Source: Bacteroidota bacterium (GTDB taxonomy: Bacteria; Bacteroidota; Bacteroidia; 2-12-FULL-35-15). From it: a stretch of DNA of 64,000 nt. The DNA is taken from contig PLYN01000024.1 of the NCBI GenBank assembly GCA_003151815.1, positions 35,519 to 99,518 of the forward strand, written 5' to 3'. Both the position numbers and the translations under genes were made by a program. How positions within the stretch are numbered: position 1 is the stretch's first letter; the number at the start of each line of letters is the position of its first letter. Below, one piece after another: positions 54,041 through 62,371 of the stretch. The notes below the pieces were generated by a model. The model was not told the DNA's origin. It searched no databases and saw only the letters and a list, made by a program, of their open reading frames with translations.

Positions 54041-54739
54041 CTAAACAAGATTGAGCTTTTTTAGCAATTCCTTTTTATATTGTTCCCCTATTGGAAGTGT
54101 ATTCTTTCCTATGTAAGCAGTATTGTCTTCAACTGAATCTATATGATCTGTTGCTACAAGGTATGAGCGGTGAAGTCGATAAAATTTATTTACGGGTAAC
54201 TTTTCTTCCATACTTTTTAAAGTACAATGAACAGTATTACGTTTAGTCGGGGTAATAATATTTACATAATCTCCTAAGGCTTGAATATAAATAATATCAC
54301 TTAATTTGATCTTTGCAAGGATGGAGTTAGAACGTACAAAAATATAATCCTTGTCTTTTTGATTAATATCCACCACTTGATCTTTATTATCAAATAATTC
54401 CTTTGCTCTCGAAACGGCTAAAGTAAGACGAGATAGCGTTACGGGCTTGATAATATAATCTGCTACATTAAGCTCAAAAGCTTCAACAGCATAATTTTTT
54501 TTTGAAGTAATTAAAATAATAATAGGACGTTTTACAAGGTTTTTAATTAATTCAATACCGGTCATACCAGGCATTTCAACATCCAGAAAAACAAGATCAA
54601 TAGTTTCTTTCTTCAAATAATTATAAGCTTCTACAGCATCTGAACATTCTTCTTTTAGATCCAAAAAATCAATCTGATCAATTAAGATCTTTAGCGATGT
54701 TCTTGCCAGTTTATTATCGTCTACTATTATACAATTCAT
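54041..54739 (-). CDS. LytTR-family response regulator (paralogue 1)
   Basis: 232 residues. The receiver domain (about 2-118) has IIVDDN, phospho-acceptor D53 in FLDVEMPGMTG and Lys in DYIIKPV. The LytTR DNA-binding domain (about 130-232) shows IFVRSNSILAKI, IIYIQALGDYVNI, FYRLHRSYLVATDHID and LPIGEQYKKELLKKL. LytTR proteins bind direct repeats spaced about two helical turns, the spacing seen in the fifteen regulon promoters; it is therefore a candidate for their regulator (inference). No kinase is adjacent. The paralogue is at 61670-62371. Its own upstream DNA carries TATCTTTG (54783-54790) but no regulon element. Confidence 0.9.
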   Translation of the reverse strand: MNCIIVDDNKLARTSLKILIDQIDFLDLKEECSDAVEAYNYLKKETIDLVFLDVEMPGMTGIELIKNLVKRPIIILITSKKNYAVEAFELNVADYIIKPVTLSRLTLAVSRAKELFDNKDQVVDINQKDKDYIFVRSNSILAKIKLSDIIYIQALGDYVNIITPTKRNTVHCTLKSMEEKLPVNKFYRLHRSYLVATDHIDSVEDNTAYIGKNTLPIGEQYKKELLKKLNLV

Positions 54740-54877
54740 TGTGTCTATTTTTAGAATTTATTTTTTATTTCATAATATTTTTCAAAGATATTTGGGCTTA
54801 TTGCTTGTTAATTATATAATCGTTGAAAGGTCATTATTAAATGCCAATCGCTTAAATAGCATCGCCGGCTATGCCCC

Positions 54878-54961
54878 GCTCGTTTCTCGATGGAGTTTAT
54901 CCAGAGCGAAGACGAAGGGCTCGAAATGACAGCGCGCGTGTCATTTCGAGCGAAGTCGAGA
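54878..54961. repeat. Palindromic REP-like repeat, long form
   Basis: CGCTCGTTTCTCGATGGAG through GCTCGAAATGAC and GTCATTTCGAGCGAAGTCGAG. Near-identical to the copy at 24862. Confidence 0.8.
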
Positions 54962-55014
54962 ATTGCGTTAGCTTTGAAATATTGGAAAAGGAATATTTAT
55001 AATTGGTATTATAT

Positions 55015-55296
55015 CTACTTTTTAGAATCCTTTTTAAGAGAATCTAAAAAAAACGTTAGCTTTTGTTCCAGCAGAATGTTATCAATTATCCCCTTTTTAT
55101 AATCCGAACATAAATTTTTCAGGTATTGTTTATTAGCCGGTAAGTTGTCCGGTTTACAAGGTTCCTGACTAACATAGGATTCGTACTTACCAAAATCCGA
55201 TGGACTTATTTTTTCAATTTTTACTACGAGCCAAGTAGCGAATAGTAGACTGAAAATAAAAAATATGGGCTTCAAAAGAAAGTGGTATTTTTCCAT
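55015..55296 (-). CDS. Small single-helix membrane protein
   Basis: 93 residues from the ATG at 55296 (frame open to 55335, but this would overlap the GT2 gene). One transmembrane helix near the N-terminus (about 8-26, LLKPIFFIFSLLFATWLVV), then a periplasmic tail with SPSDFGKYESYVSQEPC and KLTFFLDSLKKDSKK. Starts 2 bases before the GT2 stop, so it is translated with it; it may be a small accessory subunit of the synthase (inference). No known family recognised. Confidence 0.6.
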   Translation of the reverse strand: MEKYHFLLKPIFFIFSLLFATWLVVKIEKISPSDFGKYESYVSQEPCKPDNLPANKQYLKNLCSDYKKGIIDNILLEQKLTFFLDSLKKDSKK

Positions 55297-55297
55297 T

Positions 55298-57121
55298 TTA
55301 ATAATTTGTTTCAACGGGTTTCCAATAAGCTGCACGTATTATTACGCTTAAAGAGATAATATTAAATATGCACCAGAATGCATTGGCTGCAAATCCGGAA
55401 GCGGCTGGATGATGCCCTATCATTAATAGTACAACATTATAAGCAACTCCTAATAAGCTCAGGCCAATAATAATTACGTGAGGTAAAATATGTTCAGTGC
55501 TTTTCGAGAAATTTCTATCTTTTGGTGTAACATTAAATTTTACTTTTTTGCCTCTTGCAATTGAATACAAAGCCATTAACATAAACCAAAAACTCGAAAT
55601 ATAATATTGATCTCCTCTTTTAGTGGATATTCCCCAACAACCCAATGTAATAGTTATCGTATTCATGATCTGGAAGGGGAGAAAGTATTTAAAAAAATCG
55701 AAGCTATATGCTTTAACCGGTAAAGTGAGAGAAAAGAAAAAAACAATCGGACAAAACAGAAAAACCAATATCCACAATGGAGCAAAATAAGACCAGATGG
55801 TATTAAAATAACAAAGTTTTTGCCTCCAGGTCAGACCCTTTATAAAAAGTGGATTATCTTTAAAAGCTATATCCAATGATCCTTCCGCATAACGTTGATG
55901 TTGTTTGATCCAACTATCTACATCCTGAGTGGAAAGCATTTTACATTCCACATCCGGATGATGTACACTTTCCCATTTATCTGCATGCATCATCATAGAG
56001 GTATAAATATCTTCAGAAGCATGGAACTTAAATGGAATAAGTTCCTGATGCAATAAAAATGAATTTTTCAAGTCACCAAAGCTATCGGGATGAATTTTCA
56101 ATTGGTCTGATTTTTTTTTGATCAGATCAAATTCCAGTTTTTTTATTTCCTCCACAAATCCTTTTACAGCAAGGCTCATAACAGCTTCTCTACGATGAAT
56201 GGATCCTGCACCACAACAAAAGGCGGCATTGTGAAAGTTCCGTTTTCTTAATATAACATCATAAAAAAGTCGTGGTTCATTTCCAAATATATCTTCATTC
56301 ACTTCTATTTTCCCAAAAAGAAAATCACTTAATCGTATTAACTTTTTATTGGTTAGTTTAAGTTTCGAATTGATTATTGAACTTAATTTTTCCGCATCAG
56401 TAATATCATAAAACCATTGAGGAGTTTGTACCCAGGCAACTTTTTGTTTTTTAAAATAACCTGTGGTATGTACCAAAAAATCAGGAAATGCTCTGGTATC
56501 AGCATCTAAAATGGCGAATAGATCACCATTTGTTTTTTCCATAGCATTTTTCAGATTACCCGCTTTATATCCTTGATTATGTTCCCTGATCAAATAATTC
56601 ACTTGTTCTTCTTCCGCCACTTTTTTCATGTTTTCTTTGGCTGGATCTCTTCCATCTCTTCTGCCATCATCCAAAACATAAATTTTTATTTCGACATCAG
56701 GAAATGGATAGTTCAAATTTTTTGCATCTATTATACTGAGTCGTACCAATTCAACATCCTCATTATAAGAAGCAATGAAAACATCAATTTTGATGGGCCT
56801 ATCCGGCATACCTTGGAGATCTTCTATTTCAGACAAATAATGTACAGGTGGTGTTTTTTCAGCGTCCTTGTTGGACCAAAAATTAATAACTACCATTACC
56901 GTGCTAAAAAAACTAAGAGTTTCTGCTAATACTAAAGGAATTGAAAACCACAGCGCTGCCGGGTTAAGCGAAAATCGCCATCGCCAATTTAAATAAGCAA
57001 TACCCAAGCCAATTGTAACAATTCCTGTAAACTGAAATAACAAGCTCCTGTATTTATTGTCGGGAATAGCTGAGTAAGGTTTACGATCTTCGAATTTATC
57101 GAAGTAAAACTGCTTTAGCAT
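55298..57121 (-). CDS. Family 2 processive glycosyltransferase, cellulose-synthase-like
   Basis: 607 residues. Two N-terminal and about five C-terminal membrane helices flank a cytosolic GT2 domain (about 105-400). All processive signatures are present: D151/D152 in VLDDGRRDG, D206/D208 in LDADTRAFPDF, TPQWFYD and QHQRYAEG (the Q(Q/R)xRW position, here with Tyr). No PilZ domain follows, so c-di-GMP control through this chain is unlikely. The product is a beta-glucan-like or related polysaccharide; the sugar is unknown. Second gene of the STAS-GT2-small protein operon from the regulon promoter at 57529. Confidence 0.86.
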   Translation of the reverse strand: MLKQFYFDKFEDRKPYSAIPDNKYRSLLFQFTGIVTIGLGIAYLNWRWRFSLNPAALWFSIPLVLAETLSFFSTVMVVINFWSNKDAEKTPPVHYLSEIEDLQGMPDRPIKIDVFIASYNEDVELVRLSIIDAKNLNYPFPDVEIKIYVLDDGRRDGRDPAKENMKKVAEEEQVNYLIREHNQGYKAGNLKNAMEKTNGDLFAILDADTRAFPDFLVHTTGYFKKQKVAWVQTPQWFYDITDAEKLSSIINSKLKLTNKKLIRLSDFLFGKIEVNEDIFGNEPRLFYDVILRKRNFHNAAFCCGAGSIHRREAVMSLAVKGFVEEIKKLEFDLIKKKSDQLKIHPDSFGDLKNSFLLHQELIPFKFHASEDIYTSMMMHADKWESVHHPDVECKMLSTQDVDSWIKQHQRYAEGSLDIAFKDNPLFIKGLTWRQKLCYFNTIWSYFAPLWILVFLFCPIVFFFSLTLPVKAYSFDFFKYFLPFQIMNTITITLGCWGISTKRGDQYYISSFWFMLMALYSIARGKKVKFNVTPKDRNFSKSTEHILPHVIIIGLSLLGVAYNVVLLMIGHHPAASGFAANAFWCIFNIISLSVIIRAAYWKPVETNY

Positions 57122-57130
57122 TTTTTGAAA

Positions 57131-57511
57131 TTAAGAACAATTAAGTATGTTCTCCAGACCCATTGATTTTATTTTGTTTTTAACCTTTTCATTTACATTT
57201 ACAAACTGAATCTTCTCACCCTTCTGAAGCAGGCACTTTAAAAGATCTATTAAACCCGCCATTCCGGTATTATTAATAAAGTGAATATTTTTAAAATCAT
57301 AATAATGTATACCATCAATACATACCCCCGAAAGTTCATCGATAGGATTTTCGCCGCCTGATTGAAATAGTTCGTTTGATCTGATTTTTTTTGATACGAT
57401 TTCCTTTTTCTCTTGCAAACCTATTGACGCATTTATACTTTTTATATACGTATTTATTTTATCCTCTGAACTTTTATTAAGTCCATCCCTTGATTTAGTT
57501 TCCATCCTCAT
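57131..57511 (-). CDS. STAS-like domain protein
   Basis: 126 residues from ATG 57511 (Met at 57505 is also possible). A compact alpha/beta unit in the C-terminal two thirds: YYDFKNIHFINNTGMAGLIDL (shortened), LLQKGEKIQFVNVNEKVKNKI, SMGLENIL, as in STAS anti-sigma-antagonist domains; a Ser or Thr (INNTG) sits at the usual phosphorylation place. The N-terminal 50 residues are charged and helical. The frame reaches 57541 upstream, but the -7 box of the promoter (57529-57536) lies inside that stretch, so translation must begin downstream. 9 bases before the GT2 start; probably regulates the synthase. Confidence 0.7.
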   Translation of the reverse strand: MRMETKSRDGLNKSSEDKINTYIKSINASIGLQEKKEIVSKKIRSNELFQSGGENPIDELSGVCIDGIHYYDFKNIHFINNTGMAGLIDLLKCLLQKGEKIQFVNVNEKVKNKIKSMGLENILNCS

Positions 57512-57528
57512 ATATTTTATTCGTTCAT

Positions 57529-57591
57529 CAAAACTACCCAACTAATTTTCAATCATTCTTAATATTCGTTGATAGGGACTTTTCAATAGCC
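57529..57591 (-). promoter_or_regulatory. Regulon promoter of the STAS-GT2 operon
   Basis: On the minus strand: GGCTATT (57591-57585), CGAATAT starting at 57568, and TAGTTTTG (57536-57529), spacings 16 and 25. It forms a near-perfect mirror image of the plus-strand promoter at 57792 on the other side of a palindromic repeat. Confidence 0.85.
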
Positions 57592-57624
57592 AAAGAAGGA
57601 AAAAAAACTCTAAACTCTAAAACG

Positions 57625-57761
57625 CCTCACCCCCAGCCCCTCTCCGGAAGGGAGAGGGGAGACGGAGTTTTGAAGTATTATTATAAGTTTCTCATCTATT
57701 ACCCCTCTCCTTCCCTTCGACTACGCTCAGGGAACGGGAGAGGGGATTAAGGGGTGAGGCA
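57625..57761. repeat. Long inverted repeat between two divergent regulon promoters
   Basis: GCCTCACCCCCAGCCCCTCT near 57625 and GGGGTGAGGC ending near 57761 are complementary, with inner CTCTCC/GGGAGAGGGG arms. The centre has a CCCTTCGACTACGCTCAGGG unit, a common genome repeat in this phylum. It separates the mirror-image promoters at 57529 and 57792. Confidence 0.75.
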
Positions 57762-57791
57762 TACTATCGGGGCTATCGAGATGCCTTATTT

Positions 57792-57854
57792 GGCTATTGA
57801 AAAGTCCCTATCAACGAAATTGAAAATGCACACTTATTATGCAACATACATTTG
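57792..57854 (+). promoter_or_regulatory. Regulon promoter of the hybrid kinase-HPt operon
   Basis: GGCTATT (57792), CGAAATT (57815) and TACATTTG (57847-57854). A perfect GGCTATC is 21 bases upstream, at 57771. The -7 box ends 17 bases before the ATG at 57872. Confidence 0.85.
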
Positions 57855-57871
57855 CATAAAATCTATTTTTT

Positions 57872-60238
57872 ATGGAAAATAAATTCGACATACTATTAAT
57901 TGAAGATAATTTGGCTGTTGCGAAGTTATTTGATATTTATTTAAGCGAAGCTTATGATAGTGGAACATATACATTGACTGTTGCAAATTATTTATCAACG
58001 GGTATGGAGTTTATTGATAAGAGATCCTTTAATGTCATTCTTCTCGATCTTACCTTATCCGATAGCTTTGGTTTAGATACTTTTAAAAAGGTGTTTGCCA
58101 AAGCCCCGAAAACACCCATAATTATTGTTACAGGTTTTGAGAATGAAGCTGTTGCCCTCAACACAATGAAATTGGGTGCTCAGGATTTTCTTATTAAAGG
58201 AAAAATAACAGGAAAAGAATTAAGACGTTCTATTAATTATAGTATTGAACGCAATGAGCTTCTTAAAGAACTTTCTGATAAAACAAAAAAGCTGGAAGAA
58301 AAAACAGAAAAGTTTGAAGAAAAAACGGCTGATCTGATCAAAGAAAAAGCGAAACTTTCTCAGGCACAAAAGGTTGCGCACATAGGAAGCTGGGAATGGG
58401 ACATTAACAATAATATTCTTATGTGGTCTGATGAACTCTATGCTATTTATGGATTAAAACCGGATGAGTTTGATGCTACTTCAGAAGCGTTTATAGAAAA
58501 GGTTCATATAGAAGATAGAGAATTTACCATAAGCGTAATCAAGGAAACATATAAAACACTTTTACCTTTTAATTTTTATCATAGGATCATACGTCCTAAC
58601 AATGATGTAAGAATGATCCATCTGATAGGGAATGTAACTAAGGATGGACAAGGAAACCCTATCAGTATGTTTGGAACCAGTCAGGATGTGACTGAGCGTA
58701 CCCATGGAGAAGAACTTGAGCGATTGGCAATTGCTGCAACAAAGTCATTTAATTCAGTTGTAATAGCAAATAAAAATGGAGAGATAGAGTGGGTAAATGA
58801 AGGTTTCACAAAACTTAGTGGTTATAAATTAGATGAAATAGAACAGGGTGAAAAATCACTTTTTAAAATGATTTCTGAGTCAAATTTTCAAAAAGAAAAA
58901 GATTTTAATGAACACACTTTTAGCAAAACCCCTTTTTCATATGAAAGAGAATGTCTGAGTAAAGACGGGAAAAAATATTGGGTAATTTCTACAGTTACTC
59001 CTGTTTTAGATAAAAAGGGAGCAATAGAAAAAATTATAGCTATTGACACTGATATTACGCTTCGAAAGCATATTGAAGAAGAATTGGTGAGGACAAATAA
59101 CATCAAAGAACAATTCCTTACCAATATGAGCCATGAAATAAGAACTCCTATGAATGCGATTGTTGGATTTACTGATCTGCTTTTAAAAACAAAACTAAGC
59201 CCCGACCAAAAACAATATATCGATGCCGTTAAAACTTCCGGAAGAAACCTTATTGTGATCATTAATGACATTCTTGATTTTTCCAAGATAGAGGCCGGAA
59301 AAATTACTTTTGAACAAATTGAATTTGATCTGCAACATTTAATTTCTACACTTACTGAATTGATGTTGCCTAAATCGATGGAAAAGGACATCACCATTTC
59401 TACCAAGATCGATAAGAAGATTCAACGCCAATTAATTGGCGATCCAACCCGTTTAAACCAGATATTTTTAAACCTGGTGGGAAACGCTATTAAGTTTACA
59501 GAAAAAGGTGGAATAAAAATTACTGCCGATTTTGTTTCAGAAGAAAAGGATAGCCTAGAATTAAAATTTTCTGTAACAGATACCGGAATAGGGATCCCTA
59601 AGGATAAGTTAGCTTCCATATTTGAGGGCTTTACCCAGGCAACCAACGATACCAATAGAAAGTATGGTGGAACAGGGCTTGGTTTAACAATTGTTAAACA
59701 GTTAGTTGAATTGCAAGGAGGAACAATTTCTGTAAAAAGCAAGATTGACTCCGGTTCGTCATTTATTTTTAATCTCAAATTTAAAAAAACACTTCCTGAA
59801 AAAATTGTTAAAAATAATTCTTCCAACAAAAAAGTGGAATTATCACATAAAGAAAAATTAAATATTTTGTTGGTAGAGGATAATCTTTTGAATCAAATAT
59901 TGGCCAAAAAAGTGTTAACAAATTGGAAATGGGATGTTGATGTTGCTGATAATGGATTAATTGCCATGCAGAAAGTGAAAAATACTGCTTACGACCTAAT
60001 CTTAATGGATATTCAAATGCCGGAAATGGATGGTTATGAAGCTACCCGACAAATAAGAAAAACAACAACAAATTCTTCAAAACATAATATTCCTATTATA
60101 GCAATAACTGCACACGCAATTTCCGGAGAAGCTGAAAAATGTTATAACGCAGGTATGAATGATTATATCACCAAACCGTTTGATGAAAGAGTGTTATATG
60201 AAAAAATAATTGCAGTTTGTGAAAAAAATAATCTTTAA
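57872..60238 (+). CDS. Hybrid sensor histidine kinase (REC-PAS-PAS-HisKA-HATPase-REC)
   Basis: 788 residues, no transmembrane segment. An N-terminal receiver (about 1-125; Asp in ILLDLTLSD), a Lys/Glu coiled coil (130-165), PAS 1 (about 165-285, HIGSWEWDI), PAS 2 (about 290-400, NEGFTKLSGY), HisKA with H421 in TNMSHEIRTPMN, HATPase with the N box LNLVGNAIKFTEKGG, DTGIGIP and GTGLGLTIVKQ, and a C-terminal receiver (LLVEDN, Asp in LILMDIQMPEMDGYEA, Lys in YITKPF). The cytosolic PAS domains suggest an internal signal. The HPt gene follows after 31 bases, so the relay probably runs H421 to the C-terminal Asp to HPt and then to one or more of the single-domain receivers. Confidence 0.93.
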   Translation: MENKFDILLIEDNLAVAKLFDIYLSEAYDSGTYTLTVANYLSTGMEFIDKRSFNVILLDLTLSDSFGLDTFKKVFAKAPKTPIIIVTGFENEAVALNTMKLGAQDFLIKGKITGKELRRSINYSIERNELLKELSDKTKKLEEKTEKFEEKTADLIKEKAKLSQAQKVAHIGSWEWDINNNILMWSDELYAIYGLKPDEFDATSEAFIEKVHIEDREFTISVIKETYKTLLPFNFYHRIIRPNNDVRMIHLIGNVTKDGQGNPISMFGTSQDVTERTHGEELERLAIAATKSFNSVVIANKNGEIEWVNEGFTKLSGYKLDEIEQGEKSLFKMISESNFQKEKDFNEHTFSKTPFSYERECLSKDGKKYWVISTVTPVLDKKGAIEKIIAIDTDITLRKHIEEELVRTNNIKEQFLTNMSHEIRTPMNAIVGFTDLLLKTKLSPDQKQYIDAVKTSGRNLIVIINDILDFSKIEAGKITFEQIEFDLQHLISTLTELMLPKSMEKDITISTKIDKKIQRQLIGDPTRLNQIFLNLVGNAIKFTEKGGIKITADFVSEEKDSLELKFSVTDTGIGIPKDKLASIFEGFTQATNDTNRKYGGTGLGLTIVKQLVELQGGTISVKSKIDSGSSFIFNLKFKKTLPEKIVKNNSSNKKVELSHKEKLNILLVEDNLLNQILAKKVLTNWKWDVDVADNGLIAMQKVKNTAYDLILMDIQMPEMDGYEATRQIRKTTTNSSKHNIPIIAITAHAISGEAEKCYNAGMNDYITKPFDERVLYEKIIAVCEKNNL

Positions 60239-60269
60239 AAGATAAACGAAACAAAATAATTTATAAAAA

Positions 60270-60641
60270 ATGAAAAAGACCAACAATAGTAATGTAACTG
60301 ATCTAACCTATTTGAAGCAAATATCTAATGGCGATGATCATTTTATTAAAGAAATGATAGAGGTATATATACAGCAAACTCCTGAAGCAATAAGCAATCT
60401 TGAAAAATATTTAAAAAATAAGGATTGGAAAATGGTTCGGTCAGTAACTCATAAAATAAAACCTTCTTTTTCATTTTTCGGTTTGACAGATTTATCAGAA
60501 ATTGCTAATTCTATAGACGAGTATTGCGAAAAGCAAATTCATCTGGAGTTGCTGCCTGATATGATCTCCAAAGTCAAATCGACATCTGCTAAAGCTATGA
60601 TTGAGCTTGAAGAGCAAAAAAAGCTTTCGGTAATTATTTGA
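60270..60641 (+). CDS. Histidine phosphotransfer (HPt) protein
   Basis: 123 residues, all-helical. The phosphoryl-accepting His is H61 in VRSVTHKIKPSFSFFGL, the classic HPt signature with AHxLKxxxxxxG-like spacing. The first helix carries LTYLKQISNGDDHFIKEMI. It starts 31 bases after the hybrid kinase and should pass phosphate from its C-terminal receiver to partner receivers. The window contains five receivers without an output domain; which of them is the partner is unknown. Confidence 0.9.
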   Translation: MKKTNNSNVTDLTYLKQISNGDDHFIKEMIEVYIQQTPEAISNLEKYLKNKDWKMVRSVTHKIKPSFSFFGLTDLSEIANSIDEYCEKQIHLELLPDMISKVKSTSAKAMIELEEQKKLSVII

Positions 60642-60684
60642 TGTTGCTTTTATTTAAGAATAATATGATTGTCTTTTTACAGAG

Positions 60685-60760
60685 AATGTCATGCTGAGTG
60701 AAACGAAGCATCTTGTTTATCTATAGGTAAGATTTTTCGTTGCATTCAAAATGACAGTAT
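60685..60760. repeat. Degenerate palindromic repeat
   Basis: AATGTCATGCTGAGTGAAAC, GAAGCATCTTG and ATTCAAAATGACAG: an imperfect inverted repeat of the same general kind as the CTCGAAATGAC family. The rest of the 245-base gap holds only the promoter at 60775. Confidence 0.45.
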
Positions 60761-60774
60761 TTTATTCCGATTTC

Positions 60775-60837
60775 GGCTAACGAAAACACCTTCACACCGA
60801 ATATATCAATAAACCTCTTCAACTCATTTTAGTTTTA
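60775..60837 (+). promoter_or_regulatory. Regulon promoter of the second secreted beta-sandwich gene
   Basis: GGCTAAC (60775), CGAATAT (60798) and TAGTTTTA (60830-60837). Same spacings (16, 25) but two mismatches in the first element; the copy at -21 is weak. Confidence 0.7.
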
Positions 60838-60886
60838 CATCAAATTTTTAATAATCATTTACTAAAACTAACTAACTAACTAAATC

Positions 60887-61573
60887 ATGAAAACACAAAA
60901 AAAAGTATTCCGATTATTCGGAACAAAAACTATTCAAGGCAATATGAAAAAGTGTGCAATTTTATTTTCAGCTTGTTTATTTCAAGTCGGTTCTATATAT
61001 AGTCAATCGGTGGCGTACGACAATTTTGAAGGTAATAAATCAGTGCATTATGGTGCAAAAACAGGAGTTCTGGATACACTTGCAGAAAATCCTTCAAAAA
61101 ACAGTATCAACGGGTCGAAAAAATGCGCCAAATATGTACGTAATGGTAAACAGAAATTCGATAATATTAAAATGAATCTGTTTGGGAAATTAATCGGTGT
61201 AGATAAATATGCTACTTATGCTGGAGTTCCTTCTACATTCAGTATGAAAGTTTATACTACTGCTCCTGTAGGAACAATTATTGAGCTTCAATTAGGCAAG
61301 AATGGTAAACATGAGTACCCTGTAGGAATTAACAGCATATATCAGGCTCATACAACAGTGAGCAATGCTTGGGAAATTGTACAATTTAAATTCTCGCAAA
61401 TACCAAAAGGAAGTGAAACCTCTGAAACTCAGATTGATGAAATTCTTTTATTATTTAATCCAAATTCTTTGACTGCTGATACCTATTATTTTGATGATAT
61501 TACCGGACCTTCTTTGGTTTCGGAACAATCAGAATTAATAGCGATACCGGCAAATAAAAGCACAAGTAAATAG
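60887..61573 (+). CDS. Secreted beta-sandwich protein of unknown function (paralogue 2)
   Basis: 228 residues. Signal peptide with a long N-region; Met20 (60944) is an alternative start, and cleavage is near SIYSQ. It matches the protein at 41071-41751 along the whole domain (YDNFEG, GVLDT, YVRNGKQKFDNIKM, SMKVYTTAPVGTIIEL, AWEIVQFKFSQIPKGSET, LLFNPNSLTADTYYFDDI). The fold is probably a CBM-like jelly roll. Both paralogues have regulon promoters; one sits with GH15, this one is alone. Function unknown. Confidence 0.75.
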   Translation: MKTQKKVFRLFGTKTIQGNMKKCAILFSACLFQVGSIYSQSVAYDNFEGNKSVHYGAKTGVLDTLAENPSKNSINGSKKCAKYVRNGKQKFDNIKMNLFGKLIGVDKYATYAGVPSTFSMKVYTTAPVGTIIELQLGKNGKHEYPVGINSIYQAHTTVSNAWEIVQFKFSQIPKGSETSETQIDEILLLFNPNSLTADTYYFDDITGPSLVSEQSELIAIPANKSTSK

Positions 61574-61606
61574 TATAAGGCTTATAATCTCTTATAAAAT
61601 AGAATA

Positions 61607-61644
61607 AAAAAAATGGTGCAATTTTTAATTTGCACCATTTTTTT
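61607..61644 (+). terminator. Intrinsic terminator
   Basis: AAATGGTGCAA and TTGCACCATTT enclose a short T-rich loop and a T-run follows. It stands between convergent genes and can serve both. Confidence 0.88.
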
Positions 61645-61669
61645 TAATTAAAACTGTCCAATTTCTTTT

Positions 61670-62371
61670 TCAAATAAGATTGAGTTTTTTTAACAATTCT
61701 TTTTTAAACTGTTCTCCTATTGGCAGAGGATGTTTGCCAACATAGGCTGTTCCCTCTTCTACTCCATCAATATGATCTAGAGCAACCATATAAGAACGAT
61801 GCAATCGGTAGAATTTACTCGGAGGCAGTTTCTCTTCTATGCCTCTTAAGGTAATATGCACGGTATGGCGTTTATTATCGGTAGTGAAAATATTGATATA
61901 ATCACCAAGGGCTTGAATATAAATGATATCTTTTGTTTGAATTTTGGTAAGTACTGAGTTGGAACGAACAAAAATATAATCCTTTTCTTTTTCATGGATC
62001 TCCAACTTGTGATCGTTACTTTCAAACAGTTCTTTAGCCCTGGAAACGGCTAACATAAAACGAGATAGAGTTACAGGCTTTACTATGTAATCAGCCACGT
62101 TAAGCTCAAAGGCTTCAATGGCATAATTTTTTTTTGCAGTTATCAGAATAATAATGGGACGCTTTTCAAGATTTTTTATCAATTCTATACCTGTCATACC
62201 AGGCATTTCCACGTCAAGAAAAACAAGATCAACATCTTCCTTTTGTAGATAATTAAAGGCATCAAGCGGATTGGAGCATTCTTCCTTAAGATCAAGAAAT
62301 TTAACTTGACCTATCAAAAGCTTGAGTGCTGTGCGAGCCAGTTTATTATCGTCAACTATTATACAATTCAT
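61670..62371 (-). CDS. LytTR-family response regulator (paralogue 2)
   Basis: 233 residues from the ATG at 62371 (MNCIIVDDNK, the same start as its paralogue; the frame runs 21 bases further up). Receiver with phospho-acceptor D53 in FLDVEMPGMTG and Lys in DYIVKPV; LytTR domain with IFVRSNSVLTKI, IIYIQALGDYINI, FYRLHRSYMVALDHID and LPIGEQFKKELLKKL. About 75% identical to 54041-54739 by eye. It sits alone: no kinase is adjacent. The upstream DNA has CTCGAATATTATA near 62410 but no correctly spaced GGCTATT, so it does not seem to be under the regulon promoter. Candidate regulator of the regulon. Confidence 0.9.
   Translation of the reverse strand: MNCIIVDDNKLARTALKLLIGQVKFLDLKEECSNPLDAFNYLQKEDVDLVFLDVEMPGMTGIELIKNLEKRPIIILITAKKNYAIEAFELNVADYIVKPVTLSRFMLAVSRAKELFESNDHKLEIHEKEKDYIFVRSNSVLTKIQTKDIIYIQALGDYINIFTTDNKRHTVHITLRGIEEKLPPSKFYRLHRSYMVALDHIDGVEEGTAYVGKHPLPIGEQFKKELLKKLNLI

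Noticed and set aside
54783..54846. TATCTTTG upstream of the first LytTR gene as part of a regulon promoter
   Set aside because: No CGAATAT or GGCTATT on the minus strand at the required offsets; probably an ordinary promoter.
54741..55102. Plus-strand frames across the repeat at 54878
   Set aside because: They consist of translated palindromic repeat and of antisense to the small membrane protein; no start signal or protein-like pattern.
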